A program made the position numbers and the translations under genes. Source: Desulfurococcaceae archaeon MEX13E-LK6-19 (lineage in GTDB: Archaea > Thermoproteota > Thermoprotei_A > Sulfolobales > Desulfurococcaceae). Taken from it: a stretch of DNA of 64,000 bases. The DNA lies in assembly GCA_029637525.1 (NCBI GenBank), contig CP072660.1:1203612-1267611 (forward strand). The letters are read 5' to 3'. This document shows, one piece after another, positions 44,162 to 53,014 of the stretch (positions within the stretch are counted from its first letter, which is position 1; every line of letters starts with the position of its first letter). The notes beneath the pieces are model-generated. The model was not told the DNA's origin. It searched no databases and saw nothing but the letters and a program-made list of their open reading frames with translations.

Positions 44162-46232
44162 CTACATCGCTATAAGATACACCATACCACTTCATGTAGT
44201 ATTCGTTCGCTATCTCCATGAAGTCTATGTCGCTGAACTTCTCCGGGTACATCTTCTGCGCAAGCCATAGTATAAACAATGATGCATCCATGTTCCAGTG
44301 CTCATAGTATGGCTCTTTATACACCCTACCTTCTTCAACAGCTTTTATCGCCGCCCACGCGGGGTCATTTAGGATTGTTGATTCATTGTATCTAGCGTGA
44401 TACCATATAATTATTATGTCGGGGTTCCAGGAGACTATGGTCTCGAAGTCGACTAGAACATATGTTTTATCCGGTAGATCCTTTGCCGCGACATTGACTC
44501 CTCCTGCAAGCACTATGAAGTCGTTTACTGTCCCCTTACCTCCCTGTACTTTTGTTGGTTTACTCCACAAGTATAGAACACGTAGTTTCTCGTCGTCCGG
44601 TATGTCCTTGACACGTTCTTGTACCAGGCTAACTATGTGATCCATGTCATTGACTAGCTCTTCAGCACGATCCCTCTTATCGAATATAGTTCCTATAAGC
44701 CATAACAGCCTCTTTATATCCTCGTAGCTGTACAGCTGGATCTTTACTACAGGAATACCCATGGTCTCTATCTGCTCTATTACATCGGGTTTATAAGGCC
44801 ATATTATGACTAAATCGGGGTCAAGTGCTGTAAGGTTCTCAATGTTTACTGAGAAACTACTGCCAGGGCTAGGTATCTCTGTTATGTTGGGATAAGCTGT
44901 TTTGACTAAGACGTTTGTGTAAGCGTATTTCGATACACCAACGAGTTTATCCATGACGCCAAAAGCTATGAGTGTCTCGTAGGTTATGAAGTCTACTACT
45001 CTCTCAACTTTCCTAGGTATCTTTACTGTGGTGTTAGTCATGTCTATTACTTCTTTCCACACAATATTGTATGCTGCAAATGCTTGTTTTGGTATAAAGA
45101 CTCCGTAGAAGTTCCTGAGCAAGTACTCCATGTCAGCCCTCCAGTCTACATCACTATATACATCGGGGTAGAGTATCTTGGCAAGATACTCGCGGCCAAT
45201 AATATCCCTAGGCCCCCAGTCAAGTACTCCGCCTATAGAGCTCCAGCATGGTATAACAAAGATCTTGTTGTTCTTGTACGCTTTGAGAGTCTCCCATTTA
45301 GGGTCATTTGCTATTTTATCTAGCACGGTTTGTATCTTGGAGACAGATGATATAATCACGATTACATCAGGATCCCATGACGCGAGCGTCTCGAAGTCTA
45401 TCTTAGGCCATTCCTCATTGGGGAACTCTTTGAGAGCTATATTAATTGCGCCAACATCCTCTACTGCTCTACCCCAAGAAGTGTTTGCGTAGACACTCAA
45501 CTGTCCTTCCTTGAGTATACTTGTCCCGGATATCATGACTACTCGTAGCCTCTGTTCATCAGGTATGGTAGATGCTTTCTCTAGTAGTGTCTGGTAACGT
45601 GTGATTATGAACTCCTTTAGCTCCTCGGCCTTATCTTCAGCACCCACTATCTTGCCCAGTATTTCTAGTGCCTTTACTTCGTCGTTGATTGATCTTATGA
45701 ACAAGCCTACTACGGGTATGCCGAGATTCTCTATTTGCTCAGCAATCTCATCGGCTTTACTGTACCCACAATCCATGATAACTACATCAGGATCCAGTGC
45801 AGCAACCTCCTCTATATTCACTCCCTTGAACACGCTTCCAACAACAGTCTTGTTCCTTATACTAGCAGGTAAATAGTGATCATAGGGTACATAACTACCT
45901 ATACCAACTATCTTGTCTCCAGCACCTAATGCCAAGAGGATCTCGGCCCAATATGATGACAAAACAACTATTCTTTCAGCAGGTTTCTCTAATGTTACAG
46001 TCTTGCCCCTGAAGTCCGTGACTGTAATAACTGTAGGCGGGACTGTTGTGGTTGTAGTAGTTGTAGTGGTGGTAGTCGTAGTTGTTGTGGTAATGGTTGT
46101 TGTGATAGTTGTTTCTTGTTGAGGAGCTAGAAACCATGGATATAGTGTTATGGTGCCTGCTGCAATAGCGATAGCGATCAAGATGATTACTATTGCGATA
46201 GATGTTTTTGTAAGAGCACTTCTATATCTCAT
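44151..46232 (-). CDS. Membrane-tethered substrate-binding protein with two tandem BtuF/FepB-type domains
   Basis: 693 residues from ATG 46232; the TTG at 46253 is less likely because it splits an inverted repeat. An N-terminal anchor helix (about 10-33) is followed by a threonine-only linker, a typical O-glycosylated spacer. Two PF01497-like domains then follow: one from VTDFRGKTVTLEKPAERIVVL to about residue 360, a second from VDMTNTTVKIPRKVERVV-like sequence to the end. Each has NIEEVAALDPDVVI / NIENLTALDPDLVI. The normal protein has one such domain, so this is a duplication-fusion. First gene of the importer operon. Confidence 0.88.
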   Translation of the reverse strand: MRYRSALTKTSIAIVIILIAIAIAAGTITLYPWFLAPQQETTITTTITTTTTTTTTTTTTTTTVPPTVITVTDFRGKTVTLEKPAERIVVLSSYWAEILLALGAGDKIVGIGSYVPYDHYLPASIRNKTVVGSVFKGVNIEEVAALDPDVVIMDCGYSKADEIAEQIENLGIPVVGLFIRSINDEVKALEILGKIVGAEDKAEELKEFIITRYQTLLEKASTIPDEQRLRVVMISGTSILKEGQLSVYANTSWGRAVEDVGAINIALKEFPNEEWPKIDFETLASWDPDVIVIISSVSKIQTVLDKIANDPKWETLKAYKNNKIFVIPCWSSIGGVLDWGPRDIIGREYLAKILYPDVYSDVDWRADMEYLLRNFYGVFIPKQAFAAYNIVWKEVIDMTNTTVKIPRKVERVVDFITYETLIAFGVMDKLVGVSKYAYTNVLVKTAYPNITEIPSPGSSFSVNIENLTALDPDLVIIWPYKPDVIEQIETMGIPVVKIQLYSYEDIKRLLWLIGTIFDKRDRAEELVNDMDHIVSLVQERVKDIPDDEKLRVLYLWSKPTKVQGGKGTVNDFIVLAGGVNVAAKDLPDKTYVLVDFETIVSWNPDIIIIWYHARYNESTILNDPAWAAIKAVEEGRVYKEPYYEHWNMDASLFILWLAQKMYPEKFSDIDFMEIANEYYMKWYGVSYSDVVGE
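46044..46113. repeat. Low-complexity GTN/ACN tract coding a poly-threonine linker
   Basis: About 70 bases of near-perfect trinucleotide repeats (read as ACN on the minus strand) encode a run of threonines broken by two isoleucines. It joins the membrane anchor to the first ligand-binding domain. Codon third positions vary, so the run is selected at protein level rather than a recent slippage tract. Confidence 0.8.
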
Positions 46233-46236
46233 ATGG

Positions 46237-46262
46237 TACACCCTGTAATTCAAGCTGGTGTA
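46237..46262. promoter_or_regulatory. Operator copy 1: TACACC-N14-GGTGTA before the binding-protein gene
   Basis: A perfect inverted repeat; the arms extend to eight bases (GGTACACC at 46235-46242 and GGTGTACC at 46257-46264) with a 14-base spacer. It lies five bases upstream of the preferred ATG of the importer operon, downstream of a shared AT-rich promoter near 46290-46299. Confidence 0.65.
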
Positions 46263-46304
46263 CCTAGAGGGTTTTTAGACAGGGGCTAAGGTTAATAAAT
46301 CTGG

Positions 46305-46330
46305 TGCATCATCGACTATAGATAGGTGCA
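46305..46330. promoter_or_regulatory. Operator copy 2: TGCATC-N14-GGTGCA before the CobN-like gene
   Basis: An inverted repeat with one mismatch and the same 14-base spacer as copy 1. It overlaps the expected transcription start and the AGGTG ribosome site of the chelatase gene (TTG at 46336). Confidence 0.55.
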
Positions 46331-46335
46331 CTTAA

Positions 46336-48726
46336 TTGAGTTTAACGCTAGGGTTCACCATAGGCTACGGCGCAGCTATGGCACCAGTCCTCATTAATGT
46401 TCTCGAGAAACTTAGTAGTAGACACGGATTCAACTATACCGTCATCACACCGTATAGATACTCACGTGAAGACCTAGAGGCTCTAAAGAAGGCCAATGTT
46501 GTCCTAGTATACTCCTCTCCCATGAGCCAGGAGATAGAAGATATCTTGAAGGGCTTGCGTGATAAGGGAGCAAAGATCATAGCTGTTGACGAGAACCATG
46601 CAGAACTCTCAAATGTGAACCCGAGAGTTGTCTCGCAGGCAGCGGCGTACTTGAAGATTGGTGGTAGAGAGAATATTGAATCGCTAGTGCTACTCATGCT
46701 AAAGGAGGCTGGTTTACCTGTTTCTGTACCTGAGCCAGAGAATATTCCATGGCATGGAATATATCATCCGAGGTACGGTGTTTTCACTGAGCTTAACGAG
46801 TACCTTAAGACGTATCATTTCTCCTCAAGACCCCTTGTAGGCATATTGTTTTATAGGAGTGACTGGCTTTACGGGAGGACTGTTGTTGTAGACAAGCTTG
46901 TAGAGAAGCTTGAGTCTCTTGGCCTGGGTGTTGTACCTGTCTTCACATATAGTTTCCGCGACGACAAACTCGGTATTCCTGGGTCAGAGGATAGTATAAG
47001 AGAGTTCTTCTTCAAGGACAATAAGCCAGTTATTGACGTGCTCATCAAGCTTACATCATTCTTCCTTCTAGACCATGGTAGAAGCAGTGAATGGCCTACC
47101 AAGGGATTCAGTGTCGCTGGAATAGAGCTTCTTAAAAAGCTTGGCGTACCCATTATCCAATGCATTATAACCTACTATAAATCCCCTGAGGAGTGGCTTA
47201 GAGACGAGCATGGAGTAGGCTATATGACTATAGTCTACCGTGTTGCTATGCCGGAAGTCGACGGTGTTATAGAGCCTATTGTCGTGGCCGGCACTAAAGT
47301 AGGTGGTTACGGGGAGAAAAAGATCATATCTATTGACGAGCATATAGACTACATTGCGAGGAGGGTCAAGAAATGGATTGTACTGCGGAGGAAAAAGCCT
47401 TGTGAGAGAAGAATAGCTATAGTATTGATTAACCCGCCATGTAAGGGAGTTGAAGCAAATATTGGCGTCGGCCTGGGACTCGATGTTCCCGAGAGTGTTG
47501 TCAGGTTTCTCAAGAAGCTGAAGGAAGAAGGCTATAATGTCGGTGACAAGATCCCTGAGACGGGTGAAGAGCTCATCAAGATGTTTATGGAGAAGAAGGC
47601 TTTCAGCGAGTTTAGGTGGACTCCTGTTGAAGAGATCGTGGCACGTGGCGGTGCACTAGGCTTCGTTGGTAGAGAAGAATACTTGAAGTGGTTTAATGAG
47701 CTGCCGGAGACTGTTAGAAAGAAAATGATCGAGACATGGGGTAGTCCTGATGACGTGCTTATGGGCCGTACGGATAAGGTGTTGGCTGGGATGGTTTACG
47801 AGGGTAAATTCGTTGTCCCCGGGCTAAGGTTTGGCAACATTATTGTTTTGCCACAGCCCAAACGTGGTTGTGCAGGACCTCGTTGTGATGGCAGAGTCTG
47901 TAAGATACTTCATGACCCAACTATTCCTCCACCACACCAATGGCTAGCTGTGTATAGGTGGATTACGAGAGTATTCAAAGCCGATGTAGTCATACATTTT
48001 GGTACACATGGTTACCTAGAGTTCCTGCCCGGCAAGGGAGTAGGGTTATCTTGGATGTGCTGGCCAGAGATCTCTATAGATGATGTACCACACCTATACG
48101 TGTATGTAGTATCTAACCCTATGGAGGGTGTTGTCGCTAAAAGGAGGGGTTATGCAGTCATAGTTGACCACTTGTACCCACCGATGAAGCATGCTGATGT
48201 ACTAAGTGATCTAGAGTCCTTGTTGGCACAATACAGTCATGCCAAGACAATGGGCGACAATGCTAGAGCATCCATAACCTATAAGCAGTTGCTTGAGAAA
48301 GCAAGAGAACATAATATCAAGCTGCCTAGTGGGGCTAGTGAAGAAGAGGTTGTAGAGTATCTACACAGGTACATCCATATGGTGAAGAACACCCAGGTGA
48401 ACAAGGGTCTACACATCTTGGGTCATCCACCAGTTGATGCTAGAGAGCTAGCAGAGTATGTAGCTACTATAATGAGTTTCGATACCTACAGGACTCCTTC
48501 GATAAAGAGGGTTCTGGCAGAGTATCTTGGTCTTGATTATGATGAGCTCCGGAGGAAGCCTATGGAGTTAAACAAGGTGTATGGTATCAGGAATAGCGAG
48601 CTTCTAGACAGGCTCCATTTGATTGCTGTGTCTGTTCTCGAGAAACTCATTGAGAGGGAAGACATGGGGGAGGAAGAGATCATTAGGGTTGTTGAAGAAG
48701 AGGCTAGAAGGTGGCTTCAAAAGTGA
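46336..48726 (+). CDS. cobN: CobN/BchH-like metallo-chelatase large subunit, N-terminal part (split gene)
   Basis: 796 residues covering roughly the first 60 percent of a CobN/ChlH-type subunit (usually 1200-1300 residues in one chain). Landmarks: PEVDGVIEPIVVAGT, RRIAIVLINPPCKGVEANIGVGLGLDVPES, PPPHQWLAVYRWI, HFGTHGYLEFLPGK (H near 558) and AKRRGYAVIVDHLYPPM. CobN inserts Co2+ into hydrogenobyrinate diamide with ATP; related subunits insert Mg2+, and the Bacteroides relative HmuS removes iron from haem. The metal and ring here are unknown. Start TTG at 46336; stop overlaps the next start as TGATG. Confidence 0.85.
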   Translation: MSLTLGFTIGYGAAMAPVLINVLEKLSSRHGFNYTVITPYRYSREDLEALKKANVVLVYSSPMSQEIEDILKGLRDKGAKIIAVDENHAELSNVNPRVVSQAAAYLKIGGRENIESLVLLMLKEAGLPVSVPEPENIPWHGIYHPRYGVFTELNEYLKTYHFSSRPLVGILFYRSDWLYGRTVVVDKLVEKLESLGLGVVPVFTYSFRDDKLGIPGSEDSIREFFFKDNKPVIDVLIKLTSFFLLDHGRSSEWPTKGFSVAGIELLKKLGVPIIQCIITYYKSPEEWLRDEHGVGYMTIVYRVAMPEVDGVIEPIVVAGTKVGGYGEKKIISIDEHIDYIARRVKKWIVLRRKKPCERRIAIVLINPPCKGVEANIGVGLGLDVPESVVRFLKKLKEEGYNVGDKIPETGEELIKMFMEKKAFSEFRWTPVEEIVARGGALGFVGREEYLKWFNELPETVRKKMIETWGSPDDVLMGRTDKVLAGMVYEGKFVVPGLRFGNIIVLPQPKRGCAGPRCDGRVCKILHDPTIPPPHQWLAVYRWITRVFKADVVIHFGTHGYLEFLPGKGVGLSWMCWPEISIDDVPHLYVYVVSNPMEGVVAKRRGYAVIVDHLYPPMKHADVLSDLESLLAQYSHAKTMGDNARASITYKQLLEKAREHNIKLPSGASEEEVVEYLHRYIHMVKNTQVNKGLHILGHPPVDARELAEYVATIMSFDTYRTPSIKRVLAEYLGLDYDELRRKPMELNKVYGIRNSELLDRLHLIAVSVLEKLIEREDMGEEEIIRVVEEEARRWLQK

Positions 48727-50243
48727 TGGCTCCCCGTAGAGAGAAGGCAGACAAGGTTATTGAAGTGCTCAAGTACGCTGTCCAGGTAGCAAGACTCATT
48801 AGGGAATGTAGACGGGAGACAACGAGTTTGATCGATGGATTAGCGGGATCTTATATAGAACCCGGTGCCTCTGGCGCGCTTACACGCGGTAAAATAGAGG
48901 TTCTTCCCACAGGGAGAAACTTCTATCTCATAGACCCACGTACACTCCCTACAAAAGCTGCATGGATTGTTGGCAGGGACTCTGCCGAGAAGCTCTTGAG
49001 ACATTATCTAGAGAAGCATGGTAGGTATCCTGAGAGTGTCGGCGAGGTACTATGGAGTATTGATGCCTACAAGGCTGATGGCGAACAATTAGCGCAGATA
49101 CTATACCTCATAGGTGTTGAGCCCGTCTGGGATGGTAATGGTGTTGTCAGGGATCTCAGGGTTATACCATTGGAGGAGCTTGGGAGACCACGCATAGATG
49201 TTGTCGTCAGGATAAGTGGTATTGTCCGTGATACATTACCGAACTACATAGAGCTTATAGACAAAGCGGTGGCCAAAGTTATCGCTCTGGATGAACCTCT
49301 TGACAAGAACTATGTTAAGAAACATTATCTTGAGAACATGAAGAAGCTTGTTGAACTAGGTGTTGAGCCTAGGAGAGCCGAGAAAATGGCTCGTTACCGT
49401 GTCTATGGTGCTCCACCGGGCGCTTATGGTGCTGGTGTTAACCTTGCTGTTGAGGCATCTGCCTGGAAGACTGATATGGATCTCGCTAAAATATGGATAC
49501 AGTGGAGCGGCTACGCCTACGGTATCGACTCCTATGGAGAACCGGCTCATGAAGCGCTTGTACTCAGTCTAGAACGTGTTGATGTTGTTAACAGGAATCA
49601 CGTGAGCGATGAACATGACATATTTGGTTGTTGCTGCTACTTCGCTTACCATGGAGGATTCTACAATGCAGTCAAGGCTTTGACCAAGAGGAGCGATATC
49701 GAGATAGTTACTGTTGACACACGTGATATCTCCAGTGTTGAAGTAAGAGACATGGATCTCGAGATCGAGAGGATTACTAGAGCAAAGCTACTCAATAGAG
49801 AATGGATAAACGAGATGAAGAAACACGGGTACCGTGGCGCCAACGAGTTCCAGAGAAAGATACTACACCTCTACGGATGGGCTTCCACAACAAGAATGGT
49901 TCCCGACTGGGTTTTCCAGGAGATAGCCGAGACCTATGTACTTGATGAAGAGATGAAGAAGTGGTTTATGGAGCACAACGTCTGGGCGCTTGAGGAGATC
50001 ACTAGGAGGCTTATCGAGGCAGCTTTGAGAGGGTTATGGAAGCCTAGTAGGGAACTACTAGACAAGCTTAGGAAAACACATACAGAGATCGAAGGCTTCC
50101 TAGAGGAAGACATAACCACTCCCGGTGAAGTACAAGGAGGCTATATAGACGTAGTCATGCCAGACCAAGTAAGCTCGTGGAGTAAATCGATCGAGAGAAT
50201 AGAGACTATTATAAAGAGGTTTAAGGAAATTACTGGGAAATAA
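48726..50243 (+). CDS. cobN: CobN/BchH-like metallo-chelatase large subunit, C-terminal part (split gene)
   Basis: 505 residues from the ATG at 48726, which overlaps the stop of the N-terminal half as TGATG, with GAAGGTGG upstream; a GTG at 48711 is the alternative. It carries the rest of the CobN consensus: VLPTGRNFYLIDPRTLPTKAAW, HGRYPESVGEVLW, LGRPRIDVVVRISGIVRDTLPNYI and YGAPPGAYGAGVNLAVEASAW. The two products add up to one normal CobN chain, so they probably assemble into one subunit. No sign of decay in either half. Confidence 0.85.
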   Translation: MAPRREKADKVIEVLKYAVQVARLIRECRRETTSLIDGLAGSYIEPGASGALTRGKIEVLPTGRNFYLIDPRTLPTKAAWIVGRDSAEKLLRHYLEKHGRYPESVGEVLWSIDAYKADGEQLAQILYLIGVEPVWDGNGVVRDLRVIPLEELGRPRIDVVVRISGIVRDTLPNYIELIDKAVAKVIALDEPLDKNYVKKHYLENMKKLVELGVEPRRAEKMARYRVYGAPPGAYGAGVNLAVEASAWKTDMDLAKIWIQWSGYAYGIDSYGEPAHEALVLSLERVDVVNRNHVSDEHDIFGCCCYFAYHGGFYNAVKALTKRSDIEIVTVDTRDISSVEVRDMDLEIERITRAKLLNREWINEMKKHGYRGANEFQRKILHLYGWASTTRMVPDWVFQEIAETYVLDEEMKKWFMEHNVWALEEITRRLIEAALRGLWKPSRELLDKLRKTHTEIEGFLEEDITTPGEVQGGYIDVVMPDQVSSWSKSIERIETIIKRFKEITGK

Positions 50244-50279
50244 GTTTATCAATAAGCTTGTTCTTCTTTATTAACCTGG

Positions 50280-50305
50280 TGCACTCTCCTATTGAGGATA
50301 GTGCA
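50280..50305. promoter_or_regulatory. Operator copy 3: TGCACT-N14-AGTGCA before the ChlI-ChlD gene
   Basis: A perfect six-base inverted repeat with a 14-base spacer, 17 bases before the preferred ATG at 50323 and just after a TATA-like AAGTTTATCAATAA stretch. Same geometry as the two copies near 46.3 kb. Confidence 0.6.
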
Positions 50306-50322
50306 TATTGCAGTGTGGGATC

Positions 50323-52305
50323 ATGAATACAAGCGAGGTTGAGCGCAGGTTAGTGTTCCCATTCACAGCTATTGTAGGCATGGAGAAAGCCAAGCTAGCA
50401 CTGCTTGCCGTGGCTGTGAACCCGTTGATTGGAGGAGTACTGCTTAGAGGAGACAAGGGCACCGGTAAAACAACGCTTGTTCGTGCGCTAGCCAACGTAT
50501 TGCCGGAGATCGAGGTTGTAGCTAACTGCCCATTTAACTGTAATCCCAGGAATCCTATGGAGATGTGTGATAATTGTTACAAGAAATGGTTGAATGGTGA
50601 AGAGCTCCCTGTTGTAAAAAAGAAAATGACTGTCATAGACCTTCCGCTTAGTATTACTCCTGATAGACTTATTGGTACTATTGATTTTGAGAAAGCATTA
50701 CGTGAAGGCATAAGGGCTCTTAAACCTGGTATACTAGCTGAAGCCAATAGGAATATTCTCTACATAGATGAAGTGAATCTCCTGGACGACTACATAGCTG
50801 ACCTTATACTCGATGCCGCTGCCTATGGCTGGAATATTATTGAGAGAGAACACATCTCCTTCAAGCACCCAGCTAGATTCATACTTGTAGGAAGCATGAA
50901 TCCCGAGGAAGGAGAGCTTAGACCACAGCTCCTCGATAGATTCGGGCTCGTAGTAAATATCGAGGCCCCACAGGATCCCGAGACACGTGCTGAGATCGTT
51001 AGGAGGGTTGAAGAGTTCTCCAGAGACCCCGTTTCATTCTACAAGAAGTATGCTGGGAAAGAAAGAGAGCTTACTTCAAAGATTGCTAGAGCACGTGAGC
51101 TGCTTCAACATGTAGAAATAGATGATGATCTCTTGAAAATGCTGGCTAAGACACTTGTCGAGATGAAGGTGAGGACCTGTAGAGCGGAGATAGTCGTTGT
51201 CAGGACAGCGAAGGCCATAGCAGCACTCGATGGCAGGACAAGGGTCTCACTCGAAGATATTGAGAAAGCAATGGAGCTAGCGTTACCACATAGGCTATCT
51301 CTTAAGCCTCTTCAAAACACCTACATGGATAAAAAGCCAAGGCTCCTCGATATAAAAACAAATACGGAGGGAAAACACGGTAAAACAAGAGATGATGTTG
51401 CAGGAAAAGAGAAAAACAAGTCTATCAATCAAAGACTAGAACAAGCTCCGAGAGATGGTAATGGGGATAAAACAAGTTCTCCCGGTGAGTCATCAATAGT
51501 TATACCACCTGATAGAAACAACGAGTATAGAGTATCCCTTGGAGAAACAAGTCTATGGAAAAAAGATCGCGGAGATCTAAACAATGTAATTGGGTCGAGA
51601 TACAAGTATACAACTATTATAAACAAGCCTCTTGGCATACCAATATCGTATCTCTACCCTTACCCGAATCCTAGAGACATAGATATTGTTGGTACTATAA
51701 CTAACGTCCTATCCAACGGTATCAAGTATATAAACGAAGTTCCCGTCGATATACTGAATGATCTTATAGCTGTTCGTGTCAGAAGGAACCGGCTACCTGT
51801 TTTGACTATGATTATTCTCGACACAAGCGGCAGCATGAATGTGTCCAAAAGAATAGCTGTGGCTAAAGCTATTGCCCAAAAAATTATTGAAGACACGTAC
51901 ACAAAGAGGACATGGCTCTCCCTAATAACGTTCAGGAGTTATGGAGTAGACAAGTTCATACCGCCAACGAAGAACTATACAATGGTTTACAACGAGATAG
52001 CCAGAACGCCCACAGGCGGAAGAACACCATTGCCGGCGGCACTACAGAAAATAGTTCATGTAGCAAAGACTTTCAAGACAAAACATAAGAACGCGTATAT
52101 CAAGGCAATACTGATCACTGATGGCAAGGCGAATAAGCCCCTGGTAGATAATGTAGAGAAAGAAATCAAGGAGCTATCCAGTATCATTAGAATGGAGGGC
52201 ATCGACATGGATATTTATGATACACGTGGAAACACTCTAGACCCTGGAGTCTCATATGTTGAGATGATAGCTGATATTACAAGAGGAAGGCTTTACAGGA
52301 TCTAG
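50323..52305 (+). CDS. Fused ChlI-ChlD chelatase motor: AAA+ ATPase plus VWA domain
   Basis: 660 residues from ATG 50323. The AAA+ domain has [16 protein letters not shown], Walker [10 protein letters not shown] (43-51), a cysteine pair region NCPFNCNP / MCDNC, and Walker [13 protein letters not shown] polar linker (about 345-410) leads to the VWA domain with the MIDAS motif DTSGSM from D500. In cobalt and magnesium chelatases this motor drives the large subunit with ATP. Fusion of I and D subunits is known in archaea and some bacteria. Together with the split CobN this gives a complete chelatase. Its own operator and promoter precede it. Confidence 0.88.
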   Translation: MNTSEVERRLVFPFTAIVGMEKAKLALLAVAVNPLIGGVLLRGDKGTGKTTLVRALANVLPEIEVVANCPFNCNPRNPMEMCDNCYKKWLNGEELPVVKKKMTVIDLPLSITPDRLIGTIDFEKALREGIRALKPGILAEANRNILYIDEVNLLDDYIADLILDAAAYGWNIIEREHISFKHPARFILVGSMNPEEGELRPQLLDRFGLVVNIEAPQDPETRAEIVRRVEEFSRDPVSFYKKYAGKERELTSKIARARELLQHVEIDDDLLKMLAKTLVEMKVRTCRAEIVVVRTAKAIAALDGRTRVSLEDIEKAMELALPHRLSLKPLQNTYMDKKPRLLDIKTNTEGKHGKTRDDVAGKEKNKSINQRLEQAPRDGNGDKTSSPGESSIVIPPDRNNEYRVSLGETSLWKKDRGDLNNVIGSRYKYTTIINKPLGIPISYLYPYPNPRDIDIVGTITNVLSNGIKYINEVPVDILNDLIAVRVRRNRLPVLTMIILDTSGSMNVSKRIAVAKAIAQKIIEDTYTKRTWLSLITFRSYGVDKFIPPTKNYTMVYNEIARTPTGGRTPLPAALQKIVHVAKTFKTKHKNAYIKAILITDGKANKPLVDNVEKEIKELSSIIRMEGIDMDIYDTRGNTLDPGVSYVEMIADITRGRLYRI

Positions 52306-52424
52306 TATTTTATAAATTAAATGAGATTAGTTGAGAAAGCCATCTTTATGTCATGATTGTGCTGATGATTTTTATATTTAGCTTGATAAAATAGATTAAC
52401 ATGGTTGAAACAAGGTGATATTTC

Positions 52425-52985
52425 ATGGCAGCTTCTAGACCCATGACTGTGGATGCGTTAATCTCTGCTTTTGGAGGAGAATCAATGGCTCATATGAGGT
52501 ATCTTGTTTTCGCCGAAATAGCTGAGAAAGAAGGATTCCCTAATGTAGCACGTTTATTTAGAGCAATAGCGTTCTCAGAACAAGTCCATGCAAGAAACCA
52601 TTATGACAAGCTTAGGAACCTAGATACTGATGCTAAAGTAGTGGCAGGAGCACCATTTGGGCCAGGGAATACTTCAAAGAATCTAGCTATGGCTATTCGT
52701 GGCGAGGAATTTGAGGTAAATGAAATGTATCCAGTATACATAAAAATAGCTGAGTTCCAGGGAGAAAAACAAGCTGAAATAAGCTTCAAATGGGCTCTTG
52801 AAGCAGAGAAAATACATGCCGAGCTATTCAAGAAAGCTAAAGAGCATGTTGATAAGGGAGAGGATATACCTCTTGACGGGCACATATGGGTGTGTCCTAT
52901 TTGTGGACATACTTATATAGGTAAAGAGCCACCAGAAAGATGCCCTATTTGTGGATCTCCAGGAGAGAAATACGTTAAATTCTAG
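52425..52985 (+). CDS. Rubrerythrin
   Basis: 186 residues. The four-helix diiron domain has the repeated E-x-x-H ligands (SEQVHARNHY, EAEKIHAELF) and E residues in AFGGESMAHMRYLVFAEIAEKEG. A C-terminal rubredoxin-like [Fe(SCys)4] domain reads CPICGHTY...CPICGSPGEKYV. Reduces hydrogen peroxide in anaerobes with electrons from rubredoxin or NAD(P)H enzymes. ATG at 52425 after AAGGTGAT. Confidence 0.95.
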   Translation: MAASRPMTVDALISAFGGESMAHMRYLVFAEIAEKEGFPNVARLFRAIAFSEQVHARNHYDKLRNLDTDAKVVAGAPFGPGNTSKNLAMAIRGEEFEVNEMYPVYIKIAEFQGEKQAEISFKWALEAEKIHAELFKKAKEHVDKGEDIPLDGHIWVCPICGHTYIGKEPPERCPICGSPGEKYVKF

Positions 52986-53014
52986 AGTATAGTGTTTAAA
53001 GACTATTTAACACT

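Noticed and set aside
46044-46113. Trinucleotide repeat as a possible mobile or phase-variable element
   Set aside because: Mixed third codon positions and a sensible poly-Thr linker indicate selection on the protein, not slippage.
48711-48726. Possible programmed frameshift joining the two CobN halves
   Set aside because: No slippery heptamer seen; the TGATG overlap with a Shine-Dalgarno-like GAAGGTGG explains separate coupled translation.
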